Shown here in pieces: positions 14,468 to 23,970 of a stretch of 48,630 nucleotides of DNA; position 1 is the stretch's first letter, and each line of letters opens with the position of its first letter. A program made the translations under genes and the position numbers. The notes below the pieces were generated by a model. The model was not told the origin of the DNA. It did no database searches and was given only the letters and a program-made list of their open reading frames with translations. Origin of the DNA: an uncultured Collinsella sp. (GTDB taxonomy: Bacteria > Actinomycetota > Coriobacteriia > Coriobacteriales > Coriobacteriaceae); assembly GCA_900544845.1 (NCBI GenBank), contig UQWV01000006.1, forward strand, positions 1-48,630, in the 5' to 3' direction.

Positions 14468-17400
14468 TTAACGCCCGTCGCCGCCGAGCAGTGCCAAAAC
14501 ATCCTCGCGGGTAAACAGCGCCGAGGAGATGCCATCGCCGCCGAGCACGCTGTTGACCAGGTCGCGTTTGGACTCTTGCATCTGCATGATGCGCTCCTCG
14601 ATCGTGTCCTTGGCGATGAGCTTGTACACGGTCACGGAATGTTGCTGGCCAATACGGTGCGCGCGGTCGGTCGCCTGGTCCTGCGCGGCCACGTTCCACC
14701 ACGGGTCGTAGTGGATGACCACGTCGGCCGCCGTCAGGTTGAGGCCCACGCCGCCCGCCTTGAGCGAGATCAGAAACACCGGCACCTCGCCCGCCTGGAA
14801 CTGCGCGACCATCTTGGCGCGGCTCTCCTTGGACGAAGCGCCCGTGAGCTTAAGAAAGCCGATGTCCTCCTTGGCCAGGCGCTTGCCAATGATATCGAGC
14901 ATGCCCGTGAACTGGCTGAACAGCAGAATGTGGTGCCCGCCGTCGAGCGCACCGTGCACGAGCTCCATGCAAGCGTCGAGCTTGGCGCTCCCCGCCTTGT
15001 AATCCTCGTAGTGTAGACGCGGGTCGCAGCAGATCTGGCGCAGCTTGGTGAGCTCGGCGAGCACCTTGAGCTTGTCTTTCTTAAACTCGGATGCCTCGCG
15101 ATGCTGCACCTGCTGGGCGATGCGGTCTTGGTTGGCCAGGTAGAGCTTGCGCTGCTCGCCGGTGAGCTGCGCCATGACGGTGTCCTCGATCTTCTCGGGC
15201 AGGTCGGCAACCACGTCTTCCTTTACACGACGCAGCACAAACGGCGACACGAGCGCCTGCAGGCGAGCGGCGCTATCGCCCTCGGCATGCTCGACCGGGC
15301 TTTCGAAGCGCTTGGCAAACGACTCGCGCGTGCCAAGCAGGCCCGGCATCAAAAAGTCGAAGATGCTCCAGAGCTCGGACAGGCGATTTTCGATGGGCGT
15401 GCCCGTCAAGGCAAAGCGCACACCGGCCGGCAGGCGCTTGGTGGCGCGGGCCACCTGGGTGAGCGGGTTTTTAATGTACTGGGCCTCGTCGAGCACAACG
15501 CGGGCAAAGTCCTGCTCGGCATACTCGTCGATATCGCGGCGCATGAGGTCATACGACGTCACAACCACGTTATGCTCGGCCACGCCGGCGATCTGCACGC
15601 GGCGTTGAGCCTTGGCGCCCACGATGGCGCACACATCGAGCGACGGGGCAAAACGCTCCAGCTCGGCAGTCCAGTTATACACGAGCGACGCAGGACACAC
15701 CACGAGCGTGGGCTTAGTGTCCCCCGCCTCCACGCGCGCCAGGATATGTGCGATCATCTGCAGCGTTTTGCCCAGGCCCATATCGTCGGCCAAGATACCG
15801 CCGAGGCCCAGGTGCTCGAGCGAGCCGAACCACTGGTAGCCGTCGACCTGATAGCCGCGCAGTGTGGCCTTGAGAGATGTCGGCACCGTAAAGTCCATCT
15901 TGCCGAGCGTATCCAGGCGTTCGACGGTACGACGGAATGCGGCATCGCGATCGGCTTCGAGCGCGGGCGTGCGCGCAAGCATGCTGTCGACGAACAGGGT
16001 ACTCGACGCGGGAAGCGACACGCCGTCGAGCAGGTCGACGGCATCGACGCCCAGGTCCTCGGCAAGACCAAACGCGGCACGCGCTCCCTCGTCCAGGCGA
16101 ATGATGTCGCCCGACGTGAGACGCGCAAACGTCTGGTGGCGCTTGTAGGAGTCCAGATAGATGGCAAGGTCTGCCGCCGAAAGACCGCTCGCGCCCAGTT
16201 CGACATCGAGCAGGTTGCTCTTGACGGTCGCGCGCACCGAAAGCTTGGGCGCAGGGCGCACCGAAATCTGGCGCAGGCGGTCGCTGAGCATAACCTCGCC
16301 CAACTCGGACAAAGCCGCCAGCCCCTCGGTCAGCAGGCAGAACAAGCTCTCGTCATCGCGCTCCTCAAACGCCAGGCCGCTCTCGTAAAAGTCGAAATAC
16401 AGGGCCGCCGTGTCCATAACGCGAAACTCTGCTATCTCGTCGCGCGGCGGCACGCCCGGGCGCCGCTCTTCGAAGGGGCTGCCCGGAGCGCCCAGGCTAA
16501 AGAGATCTGCCGACCAGTCGCCGTAGGAAACCGTAATCTTGCAGGTCACAAGCCCGTCATCGACACCGATTGCCATGGCAAAGCTCGGCTCGGGCGCCAC
16601 GGTGTCGAGCACGGCGGGGGCGGTGAGGTCAGTGTATTCGCGCAGCACGGGCAGTGCCATGCGGCAGAATTCGCCCACCTGCTCGGCGGCGATATGGACC
16701 GGCGTGCGACAAGGCAGCAGACGCGACAGAAACGGTGCGGCATGCTGGGCAAACATCGCATCGGCGCGGCGCGCGCGGTGCGTGTCGAGAAGATAGGCAA
16801 CATCGCCCGAGGCAAAGCAGTACATATCGGCGGGCAGGCGCAAGTCGTAGCTGCCACCGGCCGCCGGCGCGATCTTGGCGGCAAGGAGTGGCGGTTGTTT
16901 CGCCGAGACCTCGTCCTCCCCCACCGGCGACAACTCAACCGCCACCTCGTAGGAACGATGCGTCGTCGTTCCCCGCGACCAGGCGGGCTCAAAGGAAATG
17001 GTCCGGCCACGCAGCAAGTCCAGCATGTATACGATGTCATGCTCGGACAGCGGCAGCTGGCGCTCGGCGACAAAGCCGCTGCGTGCAAAATCGTACGACG
17101 CCGAACGCGAACTTGTGATGTCGCTCAGATACACAACCGTTGCCACAACAAGGTCGAGCAGGCGCACCGAAACCTCGTCGAAGGCCTCGGGCGCATGGAG
17201 GAATGTGAGCTTCTTGCCGTACGAAAAGGTGCCGCCTCGGACGTAGGCGGCGGCCATGCCGTCGATGTCCTTGACCACGTAGGACACCGAGCCGCAGCGG
17301 ATGCGAAGCTCGAGCGCCCAGCTAAAGCGGTCGGCAAACAGCGGATTGTAGTACGGCACCAGCGAGGGCTCCAACACCGCCTTGGGGGCATCGGGGTCGA

Positions 17401-17932
17401 CAGTGCCGGCGAGCTTGCGGCGCATGCCCGCCAACTCATCCATGCGCGCGTCCGAAAGATCAGAGAGCGCCTTCATGAGGCTCGGGCTCGTGGGGACGGG
17501 CGCCGGGAAGGGAAAGTTAGGGTTGACCGCCGGTGCGGCAGACGCAGGACGCGCGGCTTGCTTAGGCGCCGCCGTAAACGTGCGAACCGGTGTGCGCAGC
17601 CCCTCAACAGGCTCAATGCCGCTGGCGTCCAGGTACGCCAGCGCCGTAGCGATGGCATGCTTGCACATGCCGGGGTAGCGATAGGCAGCGGGGCAATCGC
17701 AGTCGTAGTCGATCACCTCGTGCTCGTCCATGTCGAGCGCCACGTGCGTCTTGTACAGGTCGCCGCGCGAGCCACGCACTGCACCCTCAACCGTCACGTT
17801 TTTGGAGAAGCGCGAGCCGCTGTCCTCGATCGACAGCACGGCGCCGTTGAGCATGAGCGAACGCCCCTTCATAAAGGTGCCGCTCAGCGCCGCCTCTTTC
17901 CGGAGCGCCTGCACAAACGTCCCCTGTGCCAT
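14468..17932 (-). CDS. SWIM zinc-finger SNF2-family helicase
   Basis: The protein has 1154 aa. It is a DNA-dependent ATPase of the bacterial SNF2/HepA class. The N-terminus has a SWIM zinc finger (DCDCP...MCKHA, about 77-92). A long middle region (~150-690) is of the kind found in bacterial SNF2 proteins. Then come helicase lobe 1 with Walker A ILADDMGLGKT (about 713-723) and VVLDEAQYIKN, and lobe 2 with ILLFSQFTGMLDIIGKRL, VFLISLKAGGVGLNL and DRAHRIGQ. I chose ATG 17932 because GGAGG lies five bases upstream; a TTG four codons earlier has none. It starts 45 bases after dnaE ends on the same strand, so the two are probably cotranscribed. A role in chromosome maintenance or transcription recycling is inferred. 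Confidence 0.92.
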   Translation of the reverse strand: MAQGTFVQALRKEAALSGTFMKGRSLMLNGAVLSIEDSGSRFSKNVTVEGAVRGSRGDLYKTHVALDMDEHEVIDYDCDCPAAYRYPGMCKHAIATALAYLDASGIEPVEGLRTPVRTFTAAPKQAARPASAAPAVNPNFPFPAPVPTSPSLMKALSDLSDARMDELAGMRRKLAGTVDPDAPKAVLEPSLVPYYNPLFADRFSWALELRIRCGSVSYVVKDIDGMAAAYVRGGTFSYGKKLTFLHAPEAFDEVSVRLLDLVVATVVYLSDITSSRSASYDFARSGFVAERQLPLSEHDIVYMLDLLRGRTISFEPAWSRGTTTHRSYEVAVELSPVGEDEVSAKQPPLLAAKIAPAAGGSYDLRLPADMYCFASGDVAYLLDTHRARRADAMFAQHAAPFLSRLLPCRTPVHIAAEQVGEFCRMALPVLREYTDLTAPAVLDTVAPEPSFAMAIGVDDGLVTCKITVSYGDWSADLFSLGAPGSPFEERRPGVPPRDEIAEFRVMDTAALYFDFYESGLAFEERDDESLFCLLTEGLAALSELGEVMLSDRLRQISVRPAPKLSVRATVKSNLLDVELGASGLSAADLAIYLDSYKRHQTFARLTSGDIIRLDEGARAAFGLAEDLGVDAVDLLDGVSLPASSTLFVDSMLARTPALEADRDAAFRRTVERLDTLGKMDFTVPTSLKATLRGYQVDGYQWFGSLEHLGLGGILADDMGLGKTLQMIAHILARVEAGDTKPTLVVCPASLVYNWTAELERFAPSLDVCAIVGAKAQRRVQIAGVAEHNVVVTSYDLMRRDIDEYAEQDFARVVLDEAQYIKNPLTQVARATKRLPAGVRFALTGTPIENRLSELWSIFDFLMPGLLGTRESFAKRFESPVEHAEGDSAARLQALVSPFVLRRVKEDVVADLPEKIEDTVMAQLTGEQRKLYLANQDRIAQQVQHREASEFKKDKLKVLAELTKLRQICCDPRLHYEDYKAGSAKLDACMELVHGALDGGHHILLFSQFTGMLDIIGKRLAKEDIGFLKLTGASSKESRAKMVAQFQAGEVPVFLISLKAGGVGLNLTAADVVIHYDPWWNVAAQDQATDRAHRIGQQHSVTVYKLIAKDTIEERIMQMQESKRDLVNSVLGGDGISSALFTREDVLALLGGDGR

Positions 17933-17977
17933 CACTTCCTCCAATCTCGCACCGAGTACCTCTCAGCAACGCCGTCC

Positions 17978-20900
17978 CTAGATCACCGTCACGCGACCCT
18001 GGTTACCCACAATTGCCTTGGCCTCGGCCAGCAGCGGAATCGAGCGCGCGTTGACCTTGGCAGGCACCTCGGCGCGCAGCACGCGTCCGTCCACCTGCTC
18101 GATAAAGATCTCCACACGGTCGCCGCCCGGGTTAGCGGTGAGCACCGTGGCAAGACGCGCCATGTTGCCCTGGCTAAAGCGGCTGTTGGGCACCATGACC
18201 TCAAACACCTTGGGCTTGTTGTTCTCCTCGTTGAGCTCCAGCGGCACGATCTCCTGCGCGATGATCTGGTCGCCGCGGTCCGAGCGCTCGAGTTTGCCCT
18301 TAATACGAACAAACGCATCGGACAGCTGTGCGCCGGTCTCGGGATCGACCTCGCCGTACAGGTACCCCTCGGCCTCCTTGTAGGTCTTGGGGAACACCAC
18401 GACGGTGGCCTCGCCTTCCATGTCCTCGAGCTGAACGATGCCCATGGGGTCGCCGTTTTTGGTCACGCGCTTGGACACGCTCGAGACCATGCCGGCCCAC
18501 CACAGTGCCTTGCCCTCGGGGATCTCCTGGTTGATGGTGCCGCCCGTGGGGTTTTGCACTTCGTAGCCGGTATCGATCTGCGAGAACGAGAAGTCGCGCG
18601 CTTTGCTGAGCGCGTACTCAAACGGGCGCAGCGGGTGGTCCGAAACATAGATGCCCAGGACCTCCTTCTCCTGGCTCAGCTTGAGGTGGCGGTCCCATTC
18701 CTGGCCGTCCGGATCGGGCACGCTGACCTCGAAGCCCGAGCCCTCAACGTCGCCAAACATATCGAAGAACGAGGTCTGGCCGCTCGCGCGGTCCTTCTGG
18801 CGCTTTATCGCGGCGTCAATGATGTTCTCGGGGTTGTTCTTGTCCACAAAGTGCATCATCTGGCGACGCGGATACCCCGTGGAGTCAAAGGCGCCTGCCT
18901 TGATGAGCGATTCGATCACGCGACGGTTGGCCTGGCTCGAGTCCACGCGCTCGACAAAGTCGTGCAGCGTCTTAAACGGACCGCCCGCCTCGCGCTCGGC
19001 GATAATCGCCTGCGCCACGCCGGTACCCACGCCGCGGATGCCGGCCAGACCAAAGCGCACGCCTTCCTTGGTAGCCGTGAACTCGGTGCCGGACTCGTTG
19101 ACATCTGGCGACAGCACGGGGATGCCGTCGTGACGGCATGCCGAGACATAGTGCACGATCTTGTCGGTCTTGCCCGTATAGGACGTCAGAACGGCCGCCA
19201 TGTACTCGTGCGGATAGTGCGCCTTGAGCCACGCCGTCTGCATAACCAGGATGGCGTAGCCGGCGGAGTGCGACTTGTTGAAGGCGTAGGATGCGAACTC
19301 GAGAACATCGTCCCAAATCTTCTGGGCGACCTCGCGCGTGTAGTTGTTCTTGATAGCGCCGTTCATCCAGTGGTCGTAGGTGGTCTCGTCCGAGCCATCC
19401 TCCCAGTGGAGCACCGTCGACGTGAGCAGCTTGATCTTTTTCTTAGCCACGGGCTTACGGATACGCGAGTCCGATTCGCCCTTGGAGAAGCCGCACATCT
19501 CGACGGAGATGAGCATAACCTGCTCCTGGTAGACCATGGTGCCGTAGGTTTCGCCCAGGATGTCGTCCAGGCGGTCGTCGTAGGAGACGGCCGGCTCCTT
19601 GCCGTTCATACGGTTGATGTAGGACGAAACCATGCCGGCGCCCAGCGGGCCCGGTCGGTACAGGGCGATCAATGCTACGACGTGCTTGTACTCGGTGGGC
19701 TTCATGTTCTTGATCGTGGCCGTCATGCCGGCGGACTCGACCTGGAAGACGCCGGCGGTATGGCCGGAGCCCATGAGCTTAAAGATCTCGGGATCGTCAA
19801 AGGGAATCTCTTCCTCTTTGATGTCGATGCCGAAGTTCTTTTTGATGTTGGCCTTTGCCTTGGAGATAACCGTCAGCGTACGCAGGCCCAGGAAGTCCAT
19901 CTTGAGCAGGCCCATGTCGGCAACGGTGTGGCCCTCGTACTGGGTAATCTCGACGCCGCCCTTGGTGTCGAGCTTGGTGGGCACGTGCTCGTTGACGGGG
20001 TCGCGGCAGATCAGAACGGCGCACGCGTGCACGCCCTCGCCACGGGTGAGACCCTCGATCGAGAGCGCCGTGTCGATGATTCGGCGGGCGTCGTCGTCCT
20101 TTTTATAGGCCTCGGCAAAGTCGGGGTTAAACAGATCCTCTTTGCCGGGTTGTTTGTCGAGCACCTGCTTGAGCTTGACCTTGGGGTCGCTCGAGACCAT
20201 CTTGGACAGGCGCTGGCCCATGTAGACCGGGTAGTCCAGGACGCGCGCGGCGTCGTTGATGGCCTGCTTGGCCTTGATGGTCGAGTAGGTGATGACGTGG
20301 GTGACCTTTTCGGGGCCGTAGAGCTGGCGAACGTGCTCCACGACCTCGAGGCGCCGCTCATCGTCGAAGTCCATATCGATATCGGGCATCTCGGTACGCT
20401 GCGGGGACAGGAACCTCTCGAACATCAGGCCGTTCTCGAGCGGGTCGAACGCGGTGATGTTCATGGCGTAGGCGACGATAGCGCCGGCGGCAGAACCACG
20501 GCCGGGGCCGACGCCGATGCCGTTGTCCTTGGCCCATTGCACGTACTCGGCAACGATCAAAAAGTAGGCGGCAAAGCCCTTGTCGCAGATGACCTTGTAT
20601 TCGTACTCAAAGCGCTCTTTGATGTTGACGCCACCGATCTCGCGCGTGGCCCAGTCGTCGCCGTAGTGCTGGCGCAGGCCCTTCTCGCACTCGCGGCGGA
20701 ACTGGCTCTCGTGCGTCTCGCCGGGGTCGAGCAACGGGAAGCGCGGCAGGATGATGGAGTCCCAGTCCAGCTCCACGTAGCACTTGTCGGCGATCTCGAG
20801 CGTGTTGTCGCAGGCCTCGGGGCAATACGGGAACATCGCCCGCATCTCCTCCTCGGTCTTCATGTAAAACTCCGAGCCGGTCATGCGCATACGGTTAGGG

Positions 20901-21781
20901 TCGTCGACCTTGGCGTTCATGCCAATGCACATGATGACGTCCTGCACGGGGGCGTCCTCGCGGCGCAGGTAGTGGAAGTCGTTGGTGGCGATGACCTTGA
21001 CGCCTACCTGTTTGGCAATGTCGATGAGCGTGCGGTCCATCTGCTCGTCGGTCAGGCCGTTATCGGTGGTAATGCCGTGTTCCTGAATCTCGATGTAGAA
21101 GTCGCCGGGGTCGAAGGTGTCGCGGAAGGTCTCGGCCCACTTGATGGCGCCCTCCATGTCACCGCGGTCGATGTACTTGGGGATGATGCCGGCGATACAG
21201 GCGCTCGTGCAGATCATGCCCTTGGCATGGCGACGCAGGTTGTCGAGCGTCACGCGCGGCTTGTAGTAAAAGCCCTGCACGGCGGCCTCAGAGACCGTCT
21301 GCATCAGGTTAACGTAGCCCTCCTGGTCCTTGGCCAGAAGGATCATGTGGTAGAGCTCGGGCTTGTGGTCGCGGGCGAGCGTCTCGTCCGGCGTAAAGTA
21401 GACCTCGCAGCCAAAGATGGGTTTGATGACCAGGGGCGGCTTGAGCTCGTCGATGTTGCCCTTCTCGTCCCACATGGCCATGTCCTTCACATACTGGGCA
21501 TGCTCGCGCGGGTTTTCCTCGGGATCGGGCTCCACCAGCTCGTCGCGGCGGTCCTTTTCCAAGAAGGCCTTGTCGTGGCTCCAGGTTTTGTACTCGGGCG
21601 TATTGTGGTTGACGGCGTCGCAAGCCAGCGCCAAATCGGGCACGCCATACATGTAGCCGTGGTCGGTAATGGCCACGGCGGGCATGCCAAGCTCAACGGC
21701 ACGGTTGACCATATCTTGGATACGGGTTGCGCCGTCGAGCATGGAGAAAACAGTGTGATTGTGCAGATGGACGAATGCCAT
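17978..21781 (-). CDS. dnaE: DNA polymerase III alpha subunit
   Basis: The protein has 1267 aa, near the usual ~1150-1200. It is the replicative polymerase subunit of the chromosomal replisome. The N-terminal PHP domain opens with HLHNHTVFSMLDG. The polymerase core has the family active-site string PDIDMDFDDERR plus GPGRGSAAGA and the fingers region (MVYQEQVMLISVEMCGFSKGESD). Tandem HhH (IESLIKAGAFDSTG) and an OB fold (WAGMVSSVSKRVTKNGDPMGIVQLEDMEG) follow. The start ATG has a weak GGAG nine bases upstream; TAAAAT at 21821-21826 is a possible -10. The SNF2 gene follows closely. Confidence 0.97.
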   Translation of the reverse strand: MAFVHLHNHTVFSMLDGATRIQDMVNRAVELGMPAVAITDHGYMYGVPDLALACDAVNHNTPEYKTWSHDKAFLEKDRRDELVEPDPEENPREHAQYVKDMAMWDEKGNIDELKPPLVIKPIFGCEVYFTPDETLARDHKPELYHMILLAKDQEGYVNLMQTVSEAAVQGFYYKPRVTLDNLRRHAKGMICTSACIAGIIPKYIDRGDMEGAIKWAETFRDTFDPGDFYIEIQEHGITTDNGLTDEQMDRTLIDIAKQVGVKVIATNDFHYLRREDAPVQDVIMCIGMNAKVDDPNRMRMTGSEFYMKTEEEMRAMFPYCPEACDNTLEIADKCYVELDWDSIILPRFPLLDPGETHESQFRRECEKGLRQHYGDDWATREIGGVNIKERFEYEYKVICDKGFAAYFLIVAEYVQWAKDNGIGVGPGRGSAAGAIVAYAMNITAFDPLENGLMFERFLSPQRTEMPDIDMDFDDERRLEVVEHVRQLYGPEKVTHVITYSTIKAKQAINDAARVLDYPVYMGQRLSKMVSSDPKVKLKQVLDKQPGKEDLFNPDFAEAYKKDDDARRIIDTALSIEGLTRGEGVHACAVLICRDPVNEHVPTKLDTKGGVEITQYEGHTVADMGLLKMDFLGLRTLTVISKAKANIKKNFGIDIKEEEIPFDDPEIFKLMGSGHTAGVFQVESAGMTATIKNMKPTEYKHVVALIALYRPGPLGAGMVSSYINRMNGKEPAVSYDDRLDDILGETYGTMVYQEQVMLISVEMCGFSKGESDSRIRKPVAKKKIKLLTSTVLHWEDGSDETTYDHWMNGAIKNNYTREVAQKIWDDVLEFASYAFNKSHSAGYAILVMQTAWLKAHYPHEYMAAVLTSYTGKTDKIVHYVSACRHDGIPVLSPDVNESGTEFTATKEGVRFGLAGIRGVGTGVAQAIIAEREAGGPFKTLHDFVERVDSSQANRRVIESLIKAGAFDSTGYPRRQMMHFVDKNNPENIIDAAIKRQKDRASGQTSFFDMFGDVEGSGFEVSVPDPDGQEWDRHLKLSQEKEVLGIYVSDHPLRPFEYALSKARDFSFSQIDTGYEVQNPTGGTINQEIPEGKALWWAGMVSSVSKRVTKNGDPMGIVQLEDMEGEATVVVFPKTYKEAEGYLYGEVDPETGAQLSDAFVRIKGKLERSDRGDQIIAQEIVPLELNEENNKPKVFEVMVPNSRFSQGNMARLATVLTANPGGDRVEIFIEQVDGRVLRAEVPAKVNARSIPLLAEAKAIVGNQGRVTVI

Positions 21782-22021
21782 GTGATGAGCTCCGATGCGG
21801 GTTCGTGTTCTGACTGAACGATTTTACCCCACGGCACGGACAGCACCCGAACCTAGCCAAACCCACACGGGTAGTCAATTTGGGACCTTCAAAAAGGGGA
21901 ATGAGGGCATCCAGATATATCGAGTATTACTGGAACCCCGGCGATGCGCGGAATGATTTGTGACGAATAGTCATGTCCATCAAGAAGGCTCGACGCTTCG
22001 GATAGCTCGTCAATCGATATA

Positions 22022-23221
22022 TCAATTCTTGGAGACCTGTATTCCAACCATTTTTAATGAAACAACGGCGGTAATTGCTATCGCGATTGCACCAATAATA
22101 CCGAGCGCTATCTGAATGGGATATAACCCCAACACATGTCCAAATATGGAGAAAAACACTGCAGAAAAGAGAGCCCTTACCAGAGACGCGACGGAAAGGA
22201 TCGTCGCGCGGAGATCGTCCGCTATCGCATCTTGGATTAAGTTTTCCGAAGTGATGTACACCACTTCTGGGAGAAAACAAAGCACCATGCTAAGGCCAAA
22301 CAAACACAGCGGATTTGAAGCGAGCCACGGAAGAATCATGAAAAGGCCGGCCTCGATTAGCATCGAGCCGAGCATGGTATTTCTTTTCCCGAAACGCGAT
22401 GAGAAGAAATCTGCTGCAATGTAGGCCGTCGCATTTACTGCATAGGATGCACCGAAAAAGATTCCTATTATGGAGACGGGAGCATCAAATGCGTCGAATA
22501 CCAACTGATTCAAGTTGTAATAACTCCCATAGAATCCATCGAGCATGCTTGTGCCGATTAGAAGAAGCAATACCGCAAAAGCGGATTCTCCAACACGCCA
22601 GGTTTCGCGTCTGAACATCTTGGCCGCGTCAAACCTTCCCTTTTCAGAGCTTTCAGAACGGGTCGCTTCCGTCCTCTCAATGGGATACAGAAGGAAAAGC
22701 TGCAGGAGATAGAAAACGGAGACACATACGTAGAGGGCGCTCCAAGATACTTGGGCAATGAAAGATCCGAGCACAATCGCCATTCCCGTAGCGATTGATT
22801 GCGCGGCAAGCAGCCGAGCGTTGATGGTGAGGAAACGCTCTCCTTGACCGGCATTCCGGGCAATTTCATATAAAAGTGCTTGTTCGGATCCCGATTGAAG
22901 GGAGTAGGCGAGTGCCTCAACAAGGGAAAGCACGACAAGAAAGGGACCTGAGAGCAACAGCATGCCAGCCGTATGGAAGAAAAGCAGCAGCACGCCCACT
23001 TGAATCGAAAACTTCTTTCCAAAGAAATCGCCTATCAGCCCTGTTGGCAGCTCGAGGACGACCGTTGCAATGTTAAACAGGGCTTGATAAAGCGCGATTT
23101 CCGTGACAGACATTCCTTTCTCCGCAAGGAAAAGTAGAAACACTCCCCGATTTAAAACAAATCCCGCGAGAACGAAAAAGACGGAATAGATGTGCAGTTG
23201 CGTAGCGGCATTCTTATTCAT
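22022..23221 (-). CDS. MFS transporter, probably horizontally acquired
   Basis: The protein has 399 aa with about 12 hydrophobic segments, the normal size for a major facilitator permease. The loop 2-3 motif is ELPTGLIGDFFGKKFSI, a variant of GxLaDrxGrkr, as in the drug-exporter-like and YttB/SP groups. The mid-loop (ERTEATRSESSEKGRFDAAKMFRRE) is charged, as expected. Base composition and codon choice (many AAT, ATT, GAA, TTT codons) are clearly AT-richer than the neighbours, which suggests recent gain. ATG with GGAAG upstream. It stands alone; the substrate is unknown, with drug efflux a guess based on fold only. Confidence 0.85.
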   Translation of the reverse strand: MNKNAATQLHIYSVFFVLAGFVLNRGVFLLFLAEKGMSVTEIALYQALFNIATVVLELPTGLIGDFFGKKFSIQVGVLLLFFHTAGMLLLSGPFLVVLSLVEALAYSLQSGSEQALLYEIARNAGQGERFLTINARLLAAQSIATGMAIVLGSFIAQVSWSALYVCVSVFYLLQLFLLYPIERTEATRSESSEKGRFDAAKMFRRETWRVGESAFAVLLLLIGTSMLDGFYGSYYNLNQLVFDAFDAPVSIIGIFFGASYAVNATAYIAADFFSSRFGKRNTMLGSMLIEAGLFMILPWLASNPLCLFGLSMVLCFLPEVVYITSENLIQDAIADDLRATILSVASLVRALFSAVFFSIFGHVLGLYPIQIALGIIGAIAIAITAVVSLKMVGIQVSKN

Positions 23222-23324
23222 TTGGCACTTCCATCAACTAATTTTGTCGGGCCGCTCGCTACTGACTCGAAGCCTGAAGTGTTCACAGCTGATGTGAAGA
23301 GCGGTAAAGCTTTTGCACAGGGTA

Positions 23325-23834
23325 TCAATGGAATACATCCGAAGCGTTTTCGGCAGTATCATCGGCGAAGGCGGGATTAGCCTTTACGCGGCGCTCACCC
23401 TCGATGTATTTGACGATTTGATCAATCGTCTGGTTGGCGTGGCTCTTGAGCTTTCGCTCATAGAAGAAGAGGCCAAGCTTGCCGCGCGTGCCAGACGTGT
23501 TGCCACCCACACCCTGAAAATCCTCGGTATAGGTGAGCTCGCAGGCACCATCGCCAGCAGGTGCAGCCTCATAGCGCATGGTATTGATGCCCGCCGCATA
23601 CTGAAAACGGACCTCATAGAGGCACGGGTAGTCAAAGTGCTTGATCTTAACCTTGATCGCCGTGCCCTTGGCCTTGCCTTTTGCGGACTGGGCGCGCTTC
23701 TCGTACTTATAGCCGTTGAGCTTGTTGCGGCTGGGACGCTTGCCCGTGGCGTTCTCGATATCCTGCATGATGAACCCCGCCAGAGCGTCAAAAAGCTCCT
23801 CCGGCGTCACCTTAAGCATTTTGGTGAGCTGCAT
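23325..23834 (-). CDS. DUF3284 domain protein
   Basis: The protein has 169 aa. The opening LTKMLKVTPEELFDALAGFIMQDIENAT is typical of the DUF3284 family, small cytosolic proteins of unknown function in gut Firmicutes and Actinobacteria, which look like START/SRPBCC-type beta-sheet folds (VKIKHFDYPCLYEVRFQYAAG). There is no signal peptide or membrane segment. ATG start with AAGGAG seven bases upstream. A palindromic repeat lies between it and addA. Function not known. Confidence 0.8.
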   Translation of the reverse strand: MQLTKMLKVTPEELFDALAGFIMQDIENATGKRPSRNKLNGYKYEKRAQSAKGKAKGTAIKVKIKHFDYPCLYEVRFQYAAGINTMRYEAAPAGDGACELTYTEDFQGVGGNTSGTRGKLGLFFYERKLKSHANQTIDQIVKYIEGERRVKANPAFADDTAENASDVFH

Positions 23835-23895
23835 GATGGCTCCTTATTCGTTTGAACCGTTCGAGTCATTGTACCGCCCCAGGCTCTCCCATGCG

Positions 23896-23957
23896 TTGCG
23901 GTGAAATGCGGACTGTTTGGCGGCTTTTTTGGCCAAAACAGTCCGTATTCCACCGCA
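23896..23957. repeat. Palindromic repeat (ttgcggtgaaat...), copy 1
   Basis: The arm ttgcggtgaaatgcggactg (23896-23915) pairs with cagtccgtattccaccgcaa (23938-23957). It has a T-rich loop and lies 3' of addA. It is closely related to the copy at 35033-35095. It may also act as a terminator for addA. Confidence 0.7.
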
Positions 23958-23970
23958 AGTTATCTGAGGG

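Noticed and set aside
15101..21817. A 6.7-kb open frame on the plus strand opposite the SNF2 gene and dnaE.
   Set aside because: It is antisense to two clear genes and spans their junction. GC-rich codons with few TAA/TAG/TGA on the opposite strand produce such frames; the product is His/Arg/Val-rich low-quality protein without domains.
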